Source of the DNA: Gordonia hankookensis
GTDB taxonomy: Bacteria > Actinomycetota > Actinomycetes > Mycobacteriales > Mycobacteriaceae
Assembly: GCF_014673215.1 (NCBI RefSeq)
Contig: NZ_JACWMS010000001.1
Location: 372,001 to 436,000, forward strand
Length of the DNA stretch: 64,000 nucleotides
Direction of reading: 5' to 3'
In this document: positions 28,145 through 38,303 of the stretch, one piece after another
Numbering within the stretch: the first letter of the stretch is position 1
Layout: each line of letters starts with the position of its first letter
Position numbers and translations under genes: made by a program
Notes under the pieces: generated by a model
Told to the model about the DNA's origin: nothing
The model's input: the letters and a program-made list of their open reading frames with translations, nothing else
Databases searched by the model: none

Positions 28145-28185
28145 CTGTAGCCGTTGTCGCCGACCATCGGCGACAACGGCTACAG
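28145..28185 (-). terminator. Terminator of the ilvBNC operon
   Basis: A perfect 19-bp stem (CTGTAGCCGTTGTCGCCGA and its complement) with a three-base loop lies 17 bases after the ilvC stop, followed leftward by CTTT. It insulates the downstream four-gene cassette. Confidence 0.93.
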
Positions 28186-28202
28186 GATGCCGGGCGAGGC
28201 GC

Positions 28203-29246
<1,044 letters not shown>

Positions 29247-29306
29247 TCAAAGTGTTGTGTAGTCCTCGAGGGCCTGTGTACTTCTCTGTGCGGCTCGCGC
29301 CGTGTG

Positions 29307-29810
29307 TCAGCGGTTGGCCGACATGCTCTTTGGGCCACGCCCCAGGGTGACCGCGCCGGATTGGGCGATCTCGCGGATTCCGTACGGATCGAGCATCCGC
29401 AGCAACGCCTCGAGTTTCTCGCTGGTACCGGTCGCCTCGATCGTCAAGGATTCGGTCGAGACGTCGATGACCTTCGCGCGGAACAGGTTGACCACCTCGA
29501 TGACCTCGCCGCGCACCGACGAATCGGACCGGACCTTGATCATCATCAGTTCACGCGACACCGAGCTCGACGGGTCCTGCTCGACGATCTTGATCACGTT
29601 GATCAGCTTGTTGAGCTGCTTGGTGACCTGCTCGAGCGGGAAATCGTCCACGGTGACCATGATGGTCATCCGCGAGATACCTTTCAGCTCGGTCGGTCCG
29701 ACCGCCAACGACTCGATGTTGAACCCACGCCGGGAGAACAGGCTCGAGACCCGGGCGAGAACACCCGGTCGGTCCTCGACCAGAACGCTGAGGGTGTGAG
29801 TGGTGCTCAC
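29307..29810 (-). CDS. ilvN: Acetolactate synthase small (regulatory) subunit
   Basis: The 167-residue protein carries an N-terminal ACT domain ([35 protein letters not shown]) that binds valine for feedback inhibition and a C-terminal domain that activates IlvB. Its GTG overlaps the ilvB TGA by four bases, giving coupled synthesis of the two subunits. Confidence 0.97.
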   Translation of the reverse strand: MSTTHTLSVLVEDRPGVLARVSSLFSRRGFNIESLAVGPTELKGISRMTIMVTVDDFPLEQVTKQLNKLINVIKIVEQDPSSSVSRELMMIKVRSDSSVRGEVIEVVNLFRAKVIDVSTESLTIEATGTSEKLEALLRMLDPYGIREIAQSGAVTLGRGPKSMSANR

Positions 29811-31765
29811 TTGTCTTCCTTCCCTGCAGAAGCGGGCCGATTCGCCTGATCCGGACGCGCCATCGTCTCGTGGATGTCGACCGGATCCGATGCGGATTCG
29901 TCCTCGTCGAACAGCGGCCGGATGTCGCGGGCCGCCATGATCTGATCGTTACCGGTGCCTGCGGCGACCATCGGCCACACCTGGGCATCGGCGCCGACGA
30001 TGAAGTCGACCACCACCGGCCGATCGTTGATCTCCCTGGCCTTGGCGATGACCTCGTCGACGTCCTCTTCGCGCTCGACCCGGAATGCCGCGCAGCCCAA
30101 CGCTTCCGCGAGCTTCACGAAGTCGGGGATCATCCGCGAGTGGGTCGAGAGGTCGGTGTTCGAGTAGCGCTCCTCGTAGAAGAGGGTCTGCCACTGCCGC
30201 ACCATGCCGAGATTGCCGTTGTTGATCAAGGCCACCTTGATGGGGATGCCCTCGATGGCGCAGGTGGCCAACTCCTGGTTGGTCATCTGGAAGCAGCCAT
30301 CTCCGTCGATGGCCCAGACCTCGGTGTCCGGCGCGGCCATCTTGGCACCCATGGCCGCAGGCACGGCATAGCCCATCGTGCCCAGACCACCCGAGTTCAG
30401 CCACGTTCGGGGCTTCTCGTAGGAGATGAACTGCGCAGCCCACATCTGGTGCTGGCCGACGCCCGCACAGTAGACGGCGTCGGGACCTGCTGCCTTGCCG
30501 ACGGCCGAGATGACGAACTCGGGCGACATCGATCCGTCCGCCTGACGGTCGTAGCTCAATGGATACGTACGGCGGACCCCGTCGAGGTACCTCCACCACT
30601 CCGAGATGTCCGGCGCCCCGGCGGTGGTGGCCCGCTCATTGCGGATCGTCTCGATCAGGTCGACGATGACCGCTTTGCAATCCCCGACGATGGGGACGTC
30701 GGCGTGCCGGTTCTTGCCGATCTCGGCCGGGTCGATGTCCGCGTGGACAACCTTGGCATTCTGTGCGAATGACGACAACTGGCCGGTGACGCGATCGTCG
30801 AAACGTGCGCCGAGCGTGATCAGCAGATCACTCCGTTGCAGGGCGGCCACCGCGGCGACCGTGCCGTGCATACCCGGCATGCCCAGGTGCTGCTGATGGC
30901 TGTCGGGGAACGCCCCGCGCGCCATCAGTGTGGTCACCACCGGGATGCCGGTCAGTTCCGCGAGTTCCCGCAACTCCTCCGACGCGTTCGCCTTGATGAC
31001 GCCGCCGCCGACGTAGAGGACGGGCGCCTTGGCCGCCTCGATCAGCCGAGCAGCCTCCCGGACCTGCTTGCCGTGCGGCTTGGTGACCGGACGATATCCG
31101 GGCAGGTCGATCTGCGGCGGCCACGCGAACGTGGTCTGCGCCTGCAGGATGTCCTTGGGGATGTCGACGAGAACCGCGCCCGGACGGCCACTCTCCGCGA
31201 TGTGGAACGCCTCGGCGATCACGCGCGGGATGTCGGCCGGGTTGCTCACCAGGAAGTTGTGCTTGGTGACCGGCATCGTGATGCCGGAGATGTCGGCCTC
31301 CTGGAAGCCGTCGGTGCCGATGAGCGCACGCCCGACCTGTCCGGTGATCGCGACGACCGGCACCGAGTCCATCTGTGCGTCGGCCAGCGGAGTCACCAGA
31401 TTGGTGGCACCCGGACCCGACGTCGCCATGCAGACGCCTGCGCGGCCGGTGATCTGCGCGTAACCGGTCGCCGCATGTCCCGCACCCTGCTCGTGCCGGA
31501 CCAGGACGTGACGAACCTTCTGCGAATCCAGCAGCGGATCGTAGACCGGCAGGACCGCGCCGCCGGGAATGCCGAAGACCACCTCGACGCCGAGTTCCTC
31601 GAGCGACCGGACCACGGACTGGGCACCGCTGACGCGCTCGGGTGCCACGGTGTGCTGGCCTACCGCCCGCAGGTTTCCTGCCGCGGGTGATTGCTGGCGC
31701 GGCGCCGTCTCACGGGAGGTATCGGCTCCGGTCGCGGCGTTGGTTCGTGCTGTTGGTGCGCTCAC
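29807..31765 (-). CDS. ilvB: Acetolactate synthase large subunit
   Basis: IlvB condenses two pyruvates, or pyruvate with 2-ketobutyrate, using thiamine diphosphate, Mg and FAD. The protein has [16 protein letters not shown] with the ThDP glutamate before [14 protein letters not shown], and the C-terminal [14 protein letters not shown]g/ThDP motif. I use GTG 31765 ([10 protein letters not shown]), which has GGGGA seven bases upstream and matches mycobacterial starts, giving 652 residues; the open frame begins at 31804, inside the attenuator region. Confidence 0.95.
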   Translation of the reverse strand: MSAPTARTNAATGADTSRETAPRQQSPAAGNLRAVGQHTVAPERVSGAQSVVRSLEELGVEVVFGIPGGAVLPVYDPLLDSQKVRHVLVRHEQGAGHAATGYAQITGRAGVCMATSGPGATNLVTPLADAQMDSVPVVAITGQVGRALIGTDGFQEADISGITMPVTKHNFLVSNPADIPRVIAEAFHIAESGRPGAVLVDIPKDILQAQTTFAWPPQIDLPGYRPVTKPHGKQVREAARLIEAAKAPVLYVGGGVIKANASEELRELAELTGIPVVTTLMARGAFPDSHQQHLGMPGMHGTVAAVAALQRSDLLITLGARFDDRVTGQLSSFAQNAKVVHADIDPAEIGKNRHADVPIVGDCKAVIVDLIETIRNERATTAGAPDISEWWRYLDGVRRTYPLSYDRQADGSMSPEFVISAVGKAAGPDAVYCAGVGQHQMWAAQFISYEKPRTWLNSGGLGTMGYAVPAAMGAKMAAPDTEVWAIDGDGCFQMTNQELATCAIEGIPIKVALINNGNLGMVRQWQTLFYEERYSNTDLSTHSRMIPDFVKLAEALGCAAFRVEREEDVDEVIAKAREINDRPVVVDFIVGADAQVWPMVAAGTGNDQIMAARDIRPLFDEDESASDPVDIHETMARPDQANRPASAGKEDK

Positions 31766-31805
31766 TGCACGTTCCCCATCTTCTGGTGTTCTGGTTGTTG
31801 ACAAG

Positions 31806-31837
31806 AAAAAACCCCCGACAGCTGGGCTGTTCGAGGG
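31806..31837 (-). terminator. Attenuator terminator of ilvBNC
   Basis: Reading leftward, CCCTCGAACAGC pairs with GCTGTCGGGGG (one bulged A), immediately followed by TTTTTT and the ilvB ribosome-binding region. An intrinsic terminator between a leader peptide and the first structural gene is the defining part of an attenuator. Confidence 0.9.
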
Positions 31838-31838
31838 T

Positions 31839-31891
31839 GGCGCGTCGATGCTCGAGGGTCTACGAAGTGACCGGTCAGGCGACGACGCGCC
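31839..31891 (-). promoter_or_regulatory. Alternative (pause/antiterminator) pairing in the ilvB leader
   Basis: GGCGCGTCG inside the leader reading frame (complement of 31883-31891, over the Arg-Arg-Val codons) is perfectly complementary to CGACGCGCC (complement of 31839-31847), which abuts the terminator. A ribosome's position on the leader would decide which hairpins form. Confidence 0.65.
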
Positions 31892-31922
31892 GGCCGAGTA
31901 CTACGAGAATATCGTGCTGCAT
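31875..31922 (-). CDS. ilvL: ilvB leader peptide, 15 residues
   Basis: ATG at 31922 opens [15 protein letters not shown] followed by TGA. Seven of 15 residues are Ile, Leu or Val (ILVVL and VV), the codons expected to stall ribosomes when branched-chain amino acids are short. GAAGG lies four bases before the ATG. TACCGT (complement of 31932-31937) with TTGACT (31956-31961) is a tentative promoter; with it, the leader message would be nearly leaderless. Confidence 0.85.
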   Translation of the reverse strand: MQHDILVVLGRRVVA

Positions 31923-32038
31923 CACGCCTTCACGGTAGGACCGGCGCATGTCAAGAGTCAAACCACGGGACATCGCGTCTCACATGGTGGGAAATCACTG
32001 GTGGATCTGCGCTGTCGACGGGATGAGACAATGGAGAC

Positions 32039-32479
32039 GTGTCTACCCCATCCGCCGCATCCTCCGACTCCACACCCCCCGAGGTGGAACTGCCCCAGAC
32101 GTTCCGCATCCAGCGGATCGCCTATTTCGCGGTCCCGATGATGTTCATCGTCGCCGTGATCCTGGCGGGGGCCTCACTGGTGTGGCTCGGCTGGACTCTG
32201 GCCCTGCCGATACTCCTCGGCTGGTGGATCGTGCGGATTCGCACGGTGGTGACCGAAGACGGGCTGAAGGCGGTGCACACCTTCTCCACCCGCGAGATCG
32301 CCTGGAATGAACTCGACGGTCTGCAGTTCCCGCGGTGGAGTTCGGTGCGCGCGGTCCTGGTGAACGGCGCTCGGGTGCGATTGCCCGCCATCACCTTCGC
32401 CGATCTCCCCCGGTTGTCGGCAGCCAGCCGCGGACGGATTCCCGACCCGTACGCGGCGGCAGCGGCCGACCAGGCCTGA
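32039..32479 (+). CDS. PH-domain membrane protein (CFP6/Rv3004-like)
   Basis: The 146-residue protein has two adjacent transmembrane helices (about 29-66) followed by a bacterial PH domain (VVTEDGLKAVHTFSTREIAW, with the FPRWSSVRAVLVNGARVRLP strand). The same gene sits between ilvB and ilvD in M. tuberculosis (cfp6). Function is unknown. GACAAT (32027-32032) lies six bases before GTG 32039, fitting a leaderless start; it is divergent from ilvB. Confidence 0.85.
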   Translation: MSTPSAASSDSTPPEVELPQTFRIQRIAYFAVPMMFIVAVILAGASLVWLGWTLALPILLGWWIVRIRTVVTEDGLKAVHTFSTREIAWNELDGLQFPRWSSVRAVLVNGARVRLPAITFADLPRLSAASRGRIPDPYAAAAADQA

Positions 32480-32661
32480 CCACCACGAACCCTTCGGCAA
32501 CCCCCGATCGGCGCGGAGTAGCCTCGAAACCCGGTGATGCGCACGCATTCGGCCGCCGGTGACCTCCACCGCAGAGGTCGGTCCGTCGTCCCGTGTCGAG
32601 ATCACCACCCATTCCACGCCTGCCCGAGCCCAGGCAGGACGACGAACACCGAGGATTTTGC

Positions 32662-34506
32662 ATGCCAGCTCTGAGGTCCCGAACCACCACCGTCGGCCGC
32701 GAAGCAGCCGGTGCGCGCTCGCTGTGGCGGGCCACCGGAATGACCGATGACGACTTCGGCAAGCCGATCGTGGCGATCGCCAACTCCTACACACAGTTCG
32801 TACCCGGTCACGTGCATCTCAAGGATGTCGGTGAGATCGTCGCCGACGCCGTCCGTGCGGCCGGTGGTGTGCCTCGCGAGTTCCACACCATCGCCGTCGA
32901 CGACGGCATCGCGATGGGCCACGGGGGCATGCTCTATTCACTCCCGAGCCGCGAGATCATCGCCGACTCGGTCGAGTACATGGTCAACGCCCACACAGCC
33001 GATGCCCTTGTCTGTATCTCCAACTGCGACAAGATCACTCCCGGCATGCTCAACGCCGCGATGCGCCTGAACATCCCCACGGTGTTCGTCTCGGGAGGCC
33101 CGATGGAGGCCGGCAAGGCCGTCGTCGTCGACGGTGTCGCGCAGGCGCCCACCGACCTCATCACCGCGATCTCGGCGTCGGCGAACAGCGATGTCGACGA
33201 GGAAGGGCTGAGTGAGGTCGAACGATCCGCGTGCCCGACCTGTGGGTCGTGCTCGGGTATGTTCACCGCCAATTCGATGAACTGCCTCACCGAGGCACTC
33301 GGACTCGCGTTGCCCGGCAACGGCTCGACGCTGGCCACCCACGAAGCGCGCCGCGCATTGTTCGAGCGCGCCGGCAGCGTCGTGGTCGACGCGGCCAACC
33401 GCTGGTACCGCGACGACGACGAGTCGGTCCTCCCCCGCAACATCGCGACCCCCACGGCGTTCCGCAATGCCATGGCTCTCGACGTCGCGATGGGCGGATC
33501 GACCAACACCGTGCTCCACATCCTCGCCGCCGCGCAGGAAGGTGAGGTCGCCGACTTCGACCTCTCGGTCATCGACGAGATCAGTCGCAACGTGCCGTGC
33601 CTGTCCAAGGTCGCGCCGAACTCGGACTACCACATGGAGGACGTGCATCGGGCCGGTGGCATCCCGGCGATCCTGGGTGAACTACGCCGGGCCGGGCTTC
33701 TCGACGACACCGCATCAACGGTGCACAGCCCGACCGTCGCCCAGTTCCTCGACGACTGGGACGTCCGCGGCGGCAAGGCCCTCGACGAGGCACGAGAGCT
33801 GTTCCATGCGGCACCGGGCGGCGTCCGGACCACCACGCCGTTCTCCACCGCGAACCGGTGGAGTTCCCTCGACACCGATGCCGAGGGTGGCTGCATCCGC
33901 GATCTCGCACACGCGTACACCGTCGAGGGTGGGTTGTGCGTGCTACGCGGCAATCTCGCCGAAGACGGCGCCATCCTCAAGACCGCGGGCATCGATGAGG
34001 ATCTCTGGCACTTCGAAGGTCCGGCCCGAGTCGTCGAGAGCCAGGAGGAAGCCGTCCAGGTGATCCTGTCCAAGACGATCCAGGCCGGTGAGGTCCTCGT
34101 GGTTCGATACGAAGGGCCGTCCGGCGGGCCAGGCATGCAGGAGATGCTGCACCCCACCGCCTTCATGAAGGGCACCGGCATGGGGAAGAAGTGCGGATTG
34201 ATCACCGACGGCCGGTTCTCCGGCGGATCGTCGGGACTGTCGATCGGTCACATCTCGCCCGAAGCGGCGGCAGGTGGCGTCATCGGTCTCATCGAGAACG
34301 GTGACCCGATCCTGATCGACGTCAAGACCCGTCGCCTCGAAGTTCTCGTCGACGACGATGTGCTGGCCGAGCGACGAGCCAAGATGGAGGCGTCGGAGCG
34401 GCCGTGGCAGCCCAAGGACCGTGAGCGGACGGTGACCACCGCATTGCGCGCCTACGCCAAGTTGGCCACCTCGGCCGACCGAGGCGCTGTGCGCGTGGTC
34501 GACTGA
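32662..34506 (+). CDS. ilvD: Dihydroxy-acid dehydratase
   Basis: IlvD makes the 2-keto acids of isoleucine and valine. The 614-residue protein has Fe-S ligand motifs [10 protein letters not shown] and [18 protein letters not shown] and the C-terminal [25 protein letters not shown] 32662 follows GAGG at seven bases; the frame is open upstream but homology begins near here. The 182-base gap before it holds no leader peptide I can recognise. Confidence 0.97.
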   Translation: MPALRSRTTTVGREAAGARSLWRATGMTDDDFGKPIVAIANSYTQFVPGHVHLKDVGEIVADAVRAAGGVPREFHTIAVDDGIAMGHGGMLYSLPSREIIADSVEYMVNAHTADALVCISNCDKITPGMLNAAMRLNIPTVFVSGGPMEAGKAVVVDGVAQAPTDLITAISASANSDVDEEGLSEVERSACPTCGSCSGMFTANSMNCLTEALGLALPGNGSTLATHEARRALFERAGSVVVDAANRWYRDDDESVLPRNIATPTAFRNAMALDVAMGGSTNTVLHILAAAQEGEVADFDLSVIDEISRNVPCLSKVAPNSDYHMEDVHRAGGIPAILGELRRAGLLDDTASTVHSPTVAQFLDDWDVRGGKALDEARELFHAAPGGVRTTTPFSTANRWSSLDTDAEGGCIRDLAHAYTVEGGLCVLRGNLAEDGAILKTAGIDEDLWHFEGPARVVESQEEAVQVILSKTIQAGEVLVVRYEGPSGGPGMQEMLHPTAFMKGTGMGKKCGLITDGRFSGGSSGLSIGHISPEAAAGGVIGLIENGDPILIDVKTRRLEVLVDDDVLAERRAKMEASERPWQPKDRERTVTTALRAYAKLATSADRGAVRVVD

Positions 34507-34538
34507 GCGATCACGATTGCCGGCAGACCCGGCCGGCG

Positions 34539-35663
34539 TCAGCCGGTCGGGTTACCCGGCGACTCGAACGGATTGGTGCCGTTGAACACCATCCAGACGG
34601 CGACTGCGGCACCGATCCCGACGACGAGCAACGCCAGTGACCCCCAGGCCGGTCGTCGCGCCCAGCCGCGCGGCGCATCGAGTGAGATCCGGCCCGGACC
34701 GGTCAGGATGATCGCCACCGCGCACGCGCAGATGAGCAGTTCGTACTCGATGCCCGCGCCGTTCGGATCGGCCGCGAAGAACCAGACCCCACCCGCCAAG
34801 GTCGCCTTGTAGGCCGCGGCGACCAACATCACACCCAGGACCGCGGACGCGGCGAGCGGTGTGAACAATCCCACCACCAGCATGAGACCGCCGAGCGTCT
34901 CGGAGACCGCGCCCACTATGGCCAGGGGACGTGCGGCGTCGGGAGTGAATCCGATGGCCGGGTTGGGCGAATTGAGGAGCATGTCCTCGAACCCCGACAG
35001 TCGCGGCCCGTTCCACCAGCCGAAGAGCTTCTGCGACCCGTGCGCGAGGGCGATCACCCCGACCGCCACGCGTAATACGAGCAGACCGATGTCGAGGGTG
35101 CCACGGCGTGCACGGCGCTGCGCCTCGGACAGATCCTCCTCCGCCGACCGGAGACGTTCATCGGCGACTGCCGGGGCCGCCTCGTAGGAATCCCCGACGC
35201 CGGGCGCGACAGCGTCGGACACGTCGCTCTCCGGCACGGCGGTCTCCGAAGCCGCGACCCGGGTTGGCGGGACAGCCGTGAAGTCATCGGTGCGGACGTC
35301 CTCGACCGGTTGCGGGTTGGTGCGCGGTTGCGGCGTCGCAAACCGCTGGGTCTGTGCATCGGCGGGATCGTCGGGCCGTCTGATCGCCTCGGTCGGCGTC
35401 GCGGCGGGTGCGGCGCCGCTCTGCGCGGCCGGGCGGGCAGGCATTGCCTGGGTGTCGAGTTCGTCGGGATCGATGTCATCGAGGTCGTCGACTCTCGAGA
35501 CGCCGGGCCGTTCGGGAAGCGCATGTCGGGCGTAGAACTCGTCCCGGTCATCCGCAGGCACCTGTCGACGACGCATCGAGGCGTCCTCGCCCAGATCGAT
35601 CTCGCCCGTCGGCTCGTCGTACGGACTGGAACCGCTGCCTGCAGCCATGTCGCGTTCGCTCAC
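34539..35663 (-). CDS. DoxX-family membrane protein with long disordered N-terminus
   Basis: The 374-residue protein begins with about 180 residues rich in Ala, Pro, Asp and Arg, without predicted structure, followed by a DoxX domain of four helices (LDIGLLVLRVAVGVIALAHG; SQKLFGWWNG) and one further C-terminal helix (LALLVVGIGAAVAVWMVF). DoxX proteins form membrane oxidoreductase complexes in M. tuberculosis. TAGAGT (complement of 35671-35676) is seven bases before GTG 35663; ATG 35648 is an alternative start. It is divergent from the lppZ-like gene, as in mycobacteria (Rv3005c/Rv3006). Confidence 0.85.
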   Translation of the reverse strand: MSERDMAAGSGSSPYDEPTGEIDLGEDASMRRRQVPADDRDEFYARHALPERPGVSRVDDLDDIDPDELDTQAMPARPAAQSGAAPAATPTEAIRRPDDPADAQTQRFATPQPRTNPQPVEDVRTDDFTAVPPTRVAASETAVPESDVSDAVAPGVGDSYEAAPAVADERLRSAEEDLSEAQRRARRGTLDIGLLVLRVAVGVIALAHGSQKLFGWWNGPRLSGFEDMLLNSPNPAIGFTPDAARPLAIVGAVSETLGGLMLVVGLFTPLAASAVLGVMLVAAAYKATLAGGVWFFAADPNGAGIEYELLICACAVAIILTGPGRISLDAPRGWARRPAWGSLALLVVGIGAAVAVWMVFNGTNPFESPGNPTG

Positions 35664-35745
35664 ACGCCCGACTCTATGCGCTGTCGGGCGAACCTGGCTC
35701 CAGCAGCACGCGGTGAGTCGAAATCGATCACCTACTCTGGGTCGT

Positions 35746-36924
35746 ATGCGCAAGGGGTGGCCGACAGGAATGCGCGGCCGGAAGCGGTCGGCATCGGGGG
35801 GCCGGACGTATCGGGTCCGGGTCGGCGCCGTCGTCGCCATCCTCTCGGTCCTGACGATGATCAGCGGATGCGCGGACTTCTCCGCGCAGGACCGAGAGAA
35901 GGACGCGGGCACGTTCAGTGCCAACAACGAGTCACAGCAGAAGAAGCAGGCGCCGCCCCCGACACCCGCCGAGCCACCCATCCCTCCCCCACCTGGTCCC
36001 TGTGTGGATCCGGATCCTGCCGTGATCGCGACCTGCCTGGCATCCACCGCAGGGGTGATGCCGGGCGACGACAAAGGCGATGCCACGGTGGTCGCCGAGC
36101 GGACGACCGGCAAGATCATCACCACCAAACGCTATGGACCGCAACGTGTCCTGGCGACCGTGCCCGTCGACGCATCCGGCGACGGCGGACTGATCGACTT
36201 CGCGTTCTCACCGACCTACGCGCAGGACCGACTGATCTACGCGCTGATCACCACCGCATCCGACAATCGCGTCGTGCGGATCGCGCCCGGCGACGTGCCG
36301 AAGCCGATCCTGACCGGTATCCCGAAGGGCACCAACGGAAACATGGGTGCGATGTACTTCCGCAACCCTGCCGAACTGATCGTGGCGACCGGTGACGCAG
36401 GCGATCCCTCCGCTGCGGCGAGCCCGTCGTCACTGGCCGGGAAGATCTTGTCAGTGACCGCACTCGGATCGGGGGCCAACCCGCGTCCGCGCACGCTGGC
36501 CTCCGGTCTCGGTTCCAACGTATCGCTGTGCCCGAGCACGACGTCCGGGTCGCTGTACTTCGCCGATCAGACCGCCGCCGAGGATCGCGTGCAGGTGCTC
36601 GAATCGTCCGGCCCGAAGGTGTTGTGGACCTGGCCGGACCGGCCGCAGATCGCCGGCTGCGCCGTGACGTCGGGTGCGATCTTCGTCTCCACCACGCGAA
36701 CACAGCACATCGAGGCGATCAACGAACCGACCCGGCAGAAGCCGGCGATCACCCCACCGGTGGTGGTGCTCGAGAAGCGGTACGGGGCATTGGGTCGAAT
36801 GGTGGCACTGCAGAACGGCATCCTTCAGTTCGCGACGGTCAACAAGCAGTACGGAAAACCGGTGAGTACCGACGATCGAGTGGTGAAGTGGCTGCCGCCG
36901 TCGTCGACCGAAGATCGCACCTGA
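35746..36924 (+). CDS. lppZ: LppZ-like lipoprotein, PQQ-dependent sugar-dehydrogenase-like propeller
   Basis: The 392-residue product has a lipoprotein signal with lipobox ISGC (C42), a Pro-rich linker (PPPTPAEPPIPPPPGP) and a beta-propeller resembling soluble glucose/sorbosone dehydrogenases (IDFAFSPTYAQDRLIYALIT). It should be anchored on the outer face of the membrane. TACTCT (35733-35738) lies seven bases before ATG 35746, arguing for a leaderless start and against the longer open frame. Confidence 0.85.
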   Translation: MRKGWPTGMRGRKRSASGGRTYRVRVGAVVAILSVLTMISGCADFSAQDREKDAGTFSANNESQQKKQAPPPTPAEPPIPPPPGPCVDPDPAVIATCLASTAGVMPGDDKGDATVVAERTTGKIITTKRYGPQRVLATVPVDASGDGGLIDFAFSPTYAQDRLIYALITTASDNRVVRIAPGDVPKPILTGIPKGTNGNMGAMYFRNPAELIVATGDAGDPSAAASPSSLAGKILSVTALGSGANPRPRTLASGLGSNVSLCPSTTSGSLYFADQTAAEDRVQVLESSGPKVLWTWPDRPQIAGCAVTSGAIFVSTTRTQHIEAINEPTRQKPAITPPVVVLEKRYGALGRMVALQNGILQFATVNKQYGKPVSTDDRVVKWLPPSSTEDRT

Positions 36925-37047
36925 CCCGACCTGTCCGGTTCACCTGCGGAAACTGCTGGTGACATAATCTCGAAAACACACGCACGCGCGGACGAATGCT
37001 GGTCAGATCGAGCATCGATCATTCACCCGTCGCGGAGGGTTCCCGTC

Positions 37048-37785
37048 ATGGTTCGTCGTAGAGTCCTTCTCGTCCTGGCGTTCGCGTTCTCCCTGTTGTT
37101 CGGCGCCGGCGCCGTCGCCCAGGCCGCGCCGGGCCCGTTGGGACGCTTGGACCTCGGATCGCTCGGCGGTCCGGCAACCCAGGGTTGTTCGGTGGCCTCG
37201 TACGACGGAAACAGCCGATACGGGCCCCAGACCTTCTCGACTCAGCCGCCGACCGGCAGGCAGCTGGCCGGCTATCAGCGTTTCGGGTCGTACACCGGCG
37301 TGGACGCCGCCAGGAACTTCGACGAGAAATACTATGACGCCGACGCGAAATGGTGGATCTATCCACCGGAGCAGGGCTATGTCCTCGACCGCAACAAGCA
37401 GCCGATCAAACACAAGAAGTCGTTGCCGGTCGGTACCCGGATGGACCGGTACGGCGGCGAAGGTGGCAACTTCCTGGCGGTCCCGGGCACGAAGTATGCG
37501 GCCCGTGCCCTCCCGCCATCGAATCTCTCCGGCCCGCAGGGTCAGGAGCAATACTGCAACTATCACGTGTACGAGGTGATCAAGACCTTCTCGGTGGACA
37601 CCGGCCGGATCGCTCCGTGGTTCGCGCAGCGCGGCGGCGGCATCCAGTATCAGGTGGTGAGGTCCTACCTCGACGACCCGTCGTATCCGCAGTGCATCAG
37701 CTTCATCAACCAGGACGGCACGCTGAGCGTCGGATGGTTGAAATGTGCCGGCTATCTGCGGCAGTCGTTTCCCGCCGTGAGTTGA
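37048..37785 (+). CDS. Secreted TNT-domain toxin (putative NAD+ glycohydrolase)
   Basis: The 245-residue protein has a Sec signal peptide (MVRRR, hydrophobic stretch, AQA cleavage near 26) and a C-terminal TNT domain as in M. tuberculosis CpnT: WIYPPEQGYVLDRNKQ, RMDRYGGEGGNFLAVPGTKY, AARALPP and VAPWF-like IAPWFAQRGGGIQYQV. R134, R153 and Q200 fall where I recall catalytic or binding residues of TNT. Four cysteines suggest disulfides. Unlike CpnT there is no channel or WXG region, so export should be by Sec. GGAGGG lies eight bases before the ATG; CATAAT near 36962 may be its -10. Confidence 0.88.
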   Translation: MVRRRVLLVLAFAFSLLFGAGAVAQAAPGPLGRLDLGSLGGPATQGCSVASYDGNSRYGPQTFSTQPPTGRQLAGYQRFGSYTGVDAARNFDEKYYDADAKWWIYPPEQGYVLDRNKQPIKHKKSLPVGTRMDRYGGEGGNFLAVPGTKYAARALPPSNLSGPQGQEQYCNYHVYEVIKTFSVDTGRIAPWFAQRGGGIQYQVVRSYLDDPSYPQCISFINQDGTLSVGWLKCAGYLRQSFPAVS

Positions 37786-38243
37786 TGGTCGGGCCTTCTG
37801 CCGGCCGGGACGGATCGGATGATCTGCTCGACGACGAGATGCGTGCGCGGATCGAGGATCTCGCGGAGCGGCTCGGTGCCCGTCCGGAAGACCTGCCGGT
37901 GCTGGGCTCGGTGCGCGGTGAATCGACACCCTATTGCGTTCGCGGCCCCGACGGCTGGCATCTCACCGCGCGCGAACGCGACCGCATCCTGTCCGACCGG
38001 AGCACGCCGGACCCCGACGAGTTCCTCCGCTGGGTGGCGGAATCGATCTCCGAGCGTATGTCCTGGCGATTGCACCCGCCGGGCTCGCCGGACTTCAGCC
38101 GGGCCTCGTGGCAGGCGCAATACGAGATCCTGGCATCAATCGATCAGATGTGGGCCGACACCTGGCTCTCGTCGATGCGATCCCGATTGATCGATGCAGG
38201 CGCGACGGCCGACGTCCTCGCGATGCTGCCCACCCCGACGTGA
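37785..38243 (+). CDS. Putative immunity protein for the TNT toxin
   Basis: The 152-residue cytoplasmic protein (no signal peptide) starts at an ATG that overlaps the toxin's TGA by one base (TGATG), forcing coupled translation. Its pattern DGWHLTARERDRILSDRS, then DPDEFLRWVAESI, then a helical tail with WQAQYEILASIDQMWADTWL, resembles Imm61/Imm63-type immunity proteins, the class that includes IFT (Rv3902c), the antitoxin of CpnT. The assignment rests on this resemblance and on gene order. Confidence 0.75.
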   Translation: MVGPSAGRDGSDDLLDDEMRARIEDLAERLGARPEDLPVLGSVRGESTPYCVRGPDGWHLTARERDRILSDRSTPDPDEFLRWVAESISERMSWRLHPPGSPDFSRASWQAQYEILASIDQMWADTWLSSMRSRLIDAGATADVLAMLPTPT

Positions 38244-38303
38244 CCCTTCCCGGCCTCACACCGAATCGTCCTGACCGGCGAATCGTCACCGGGCAGAGAA
38301 TCG

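Noticed and set aside
32480..32661. Possible amino-acid leader peptide before ilvD
   Set aside because: Short frames here have no branched-chain codon cluster and no terminator follows; only a normal Shine-Dalgarno is visible.
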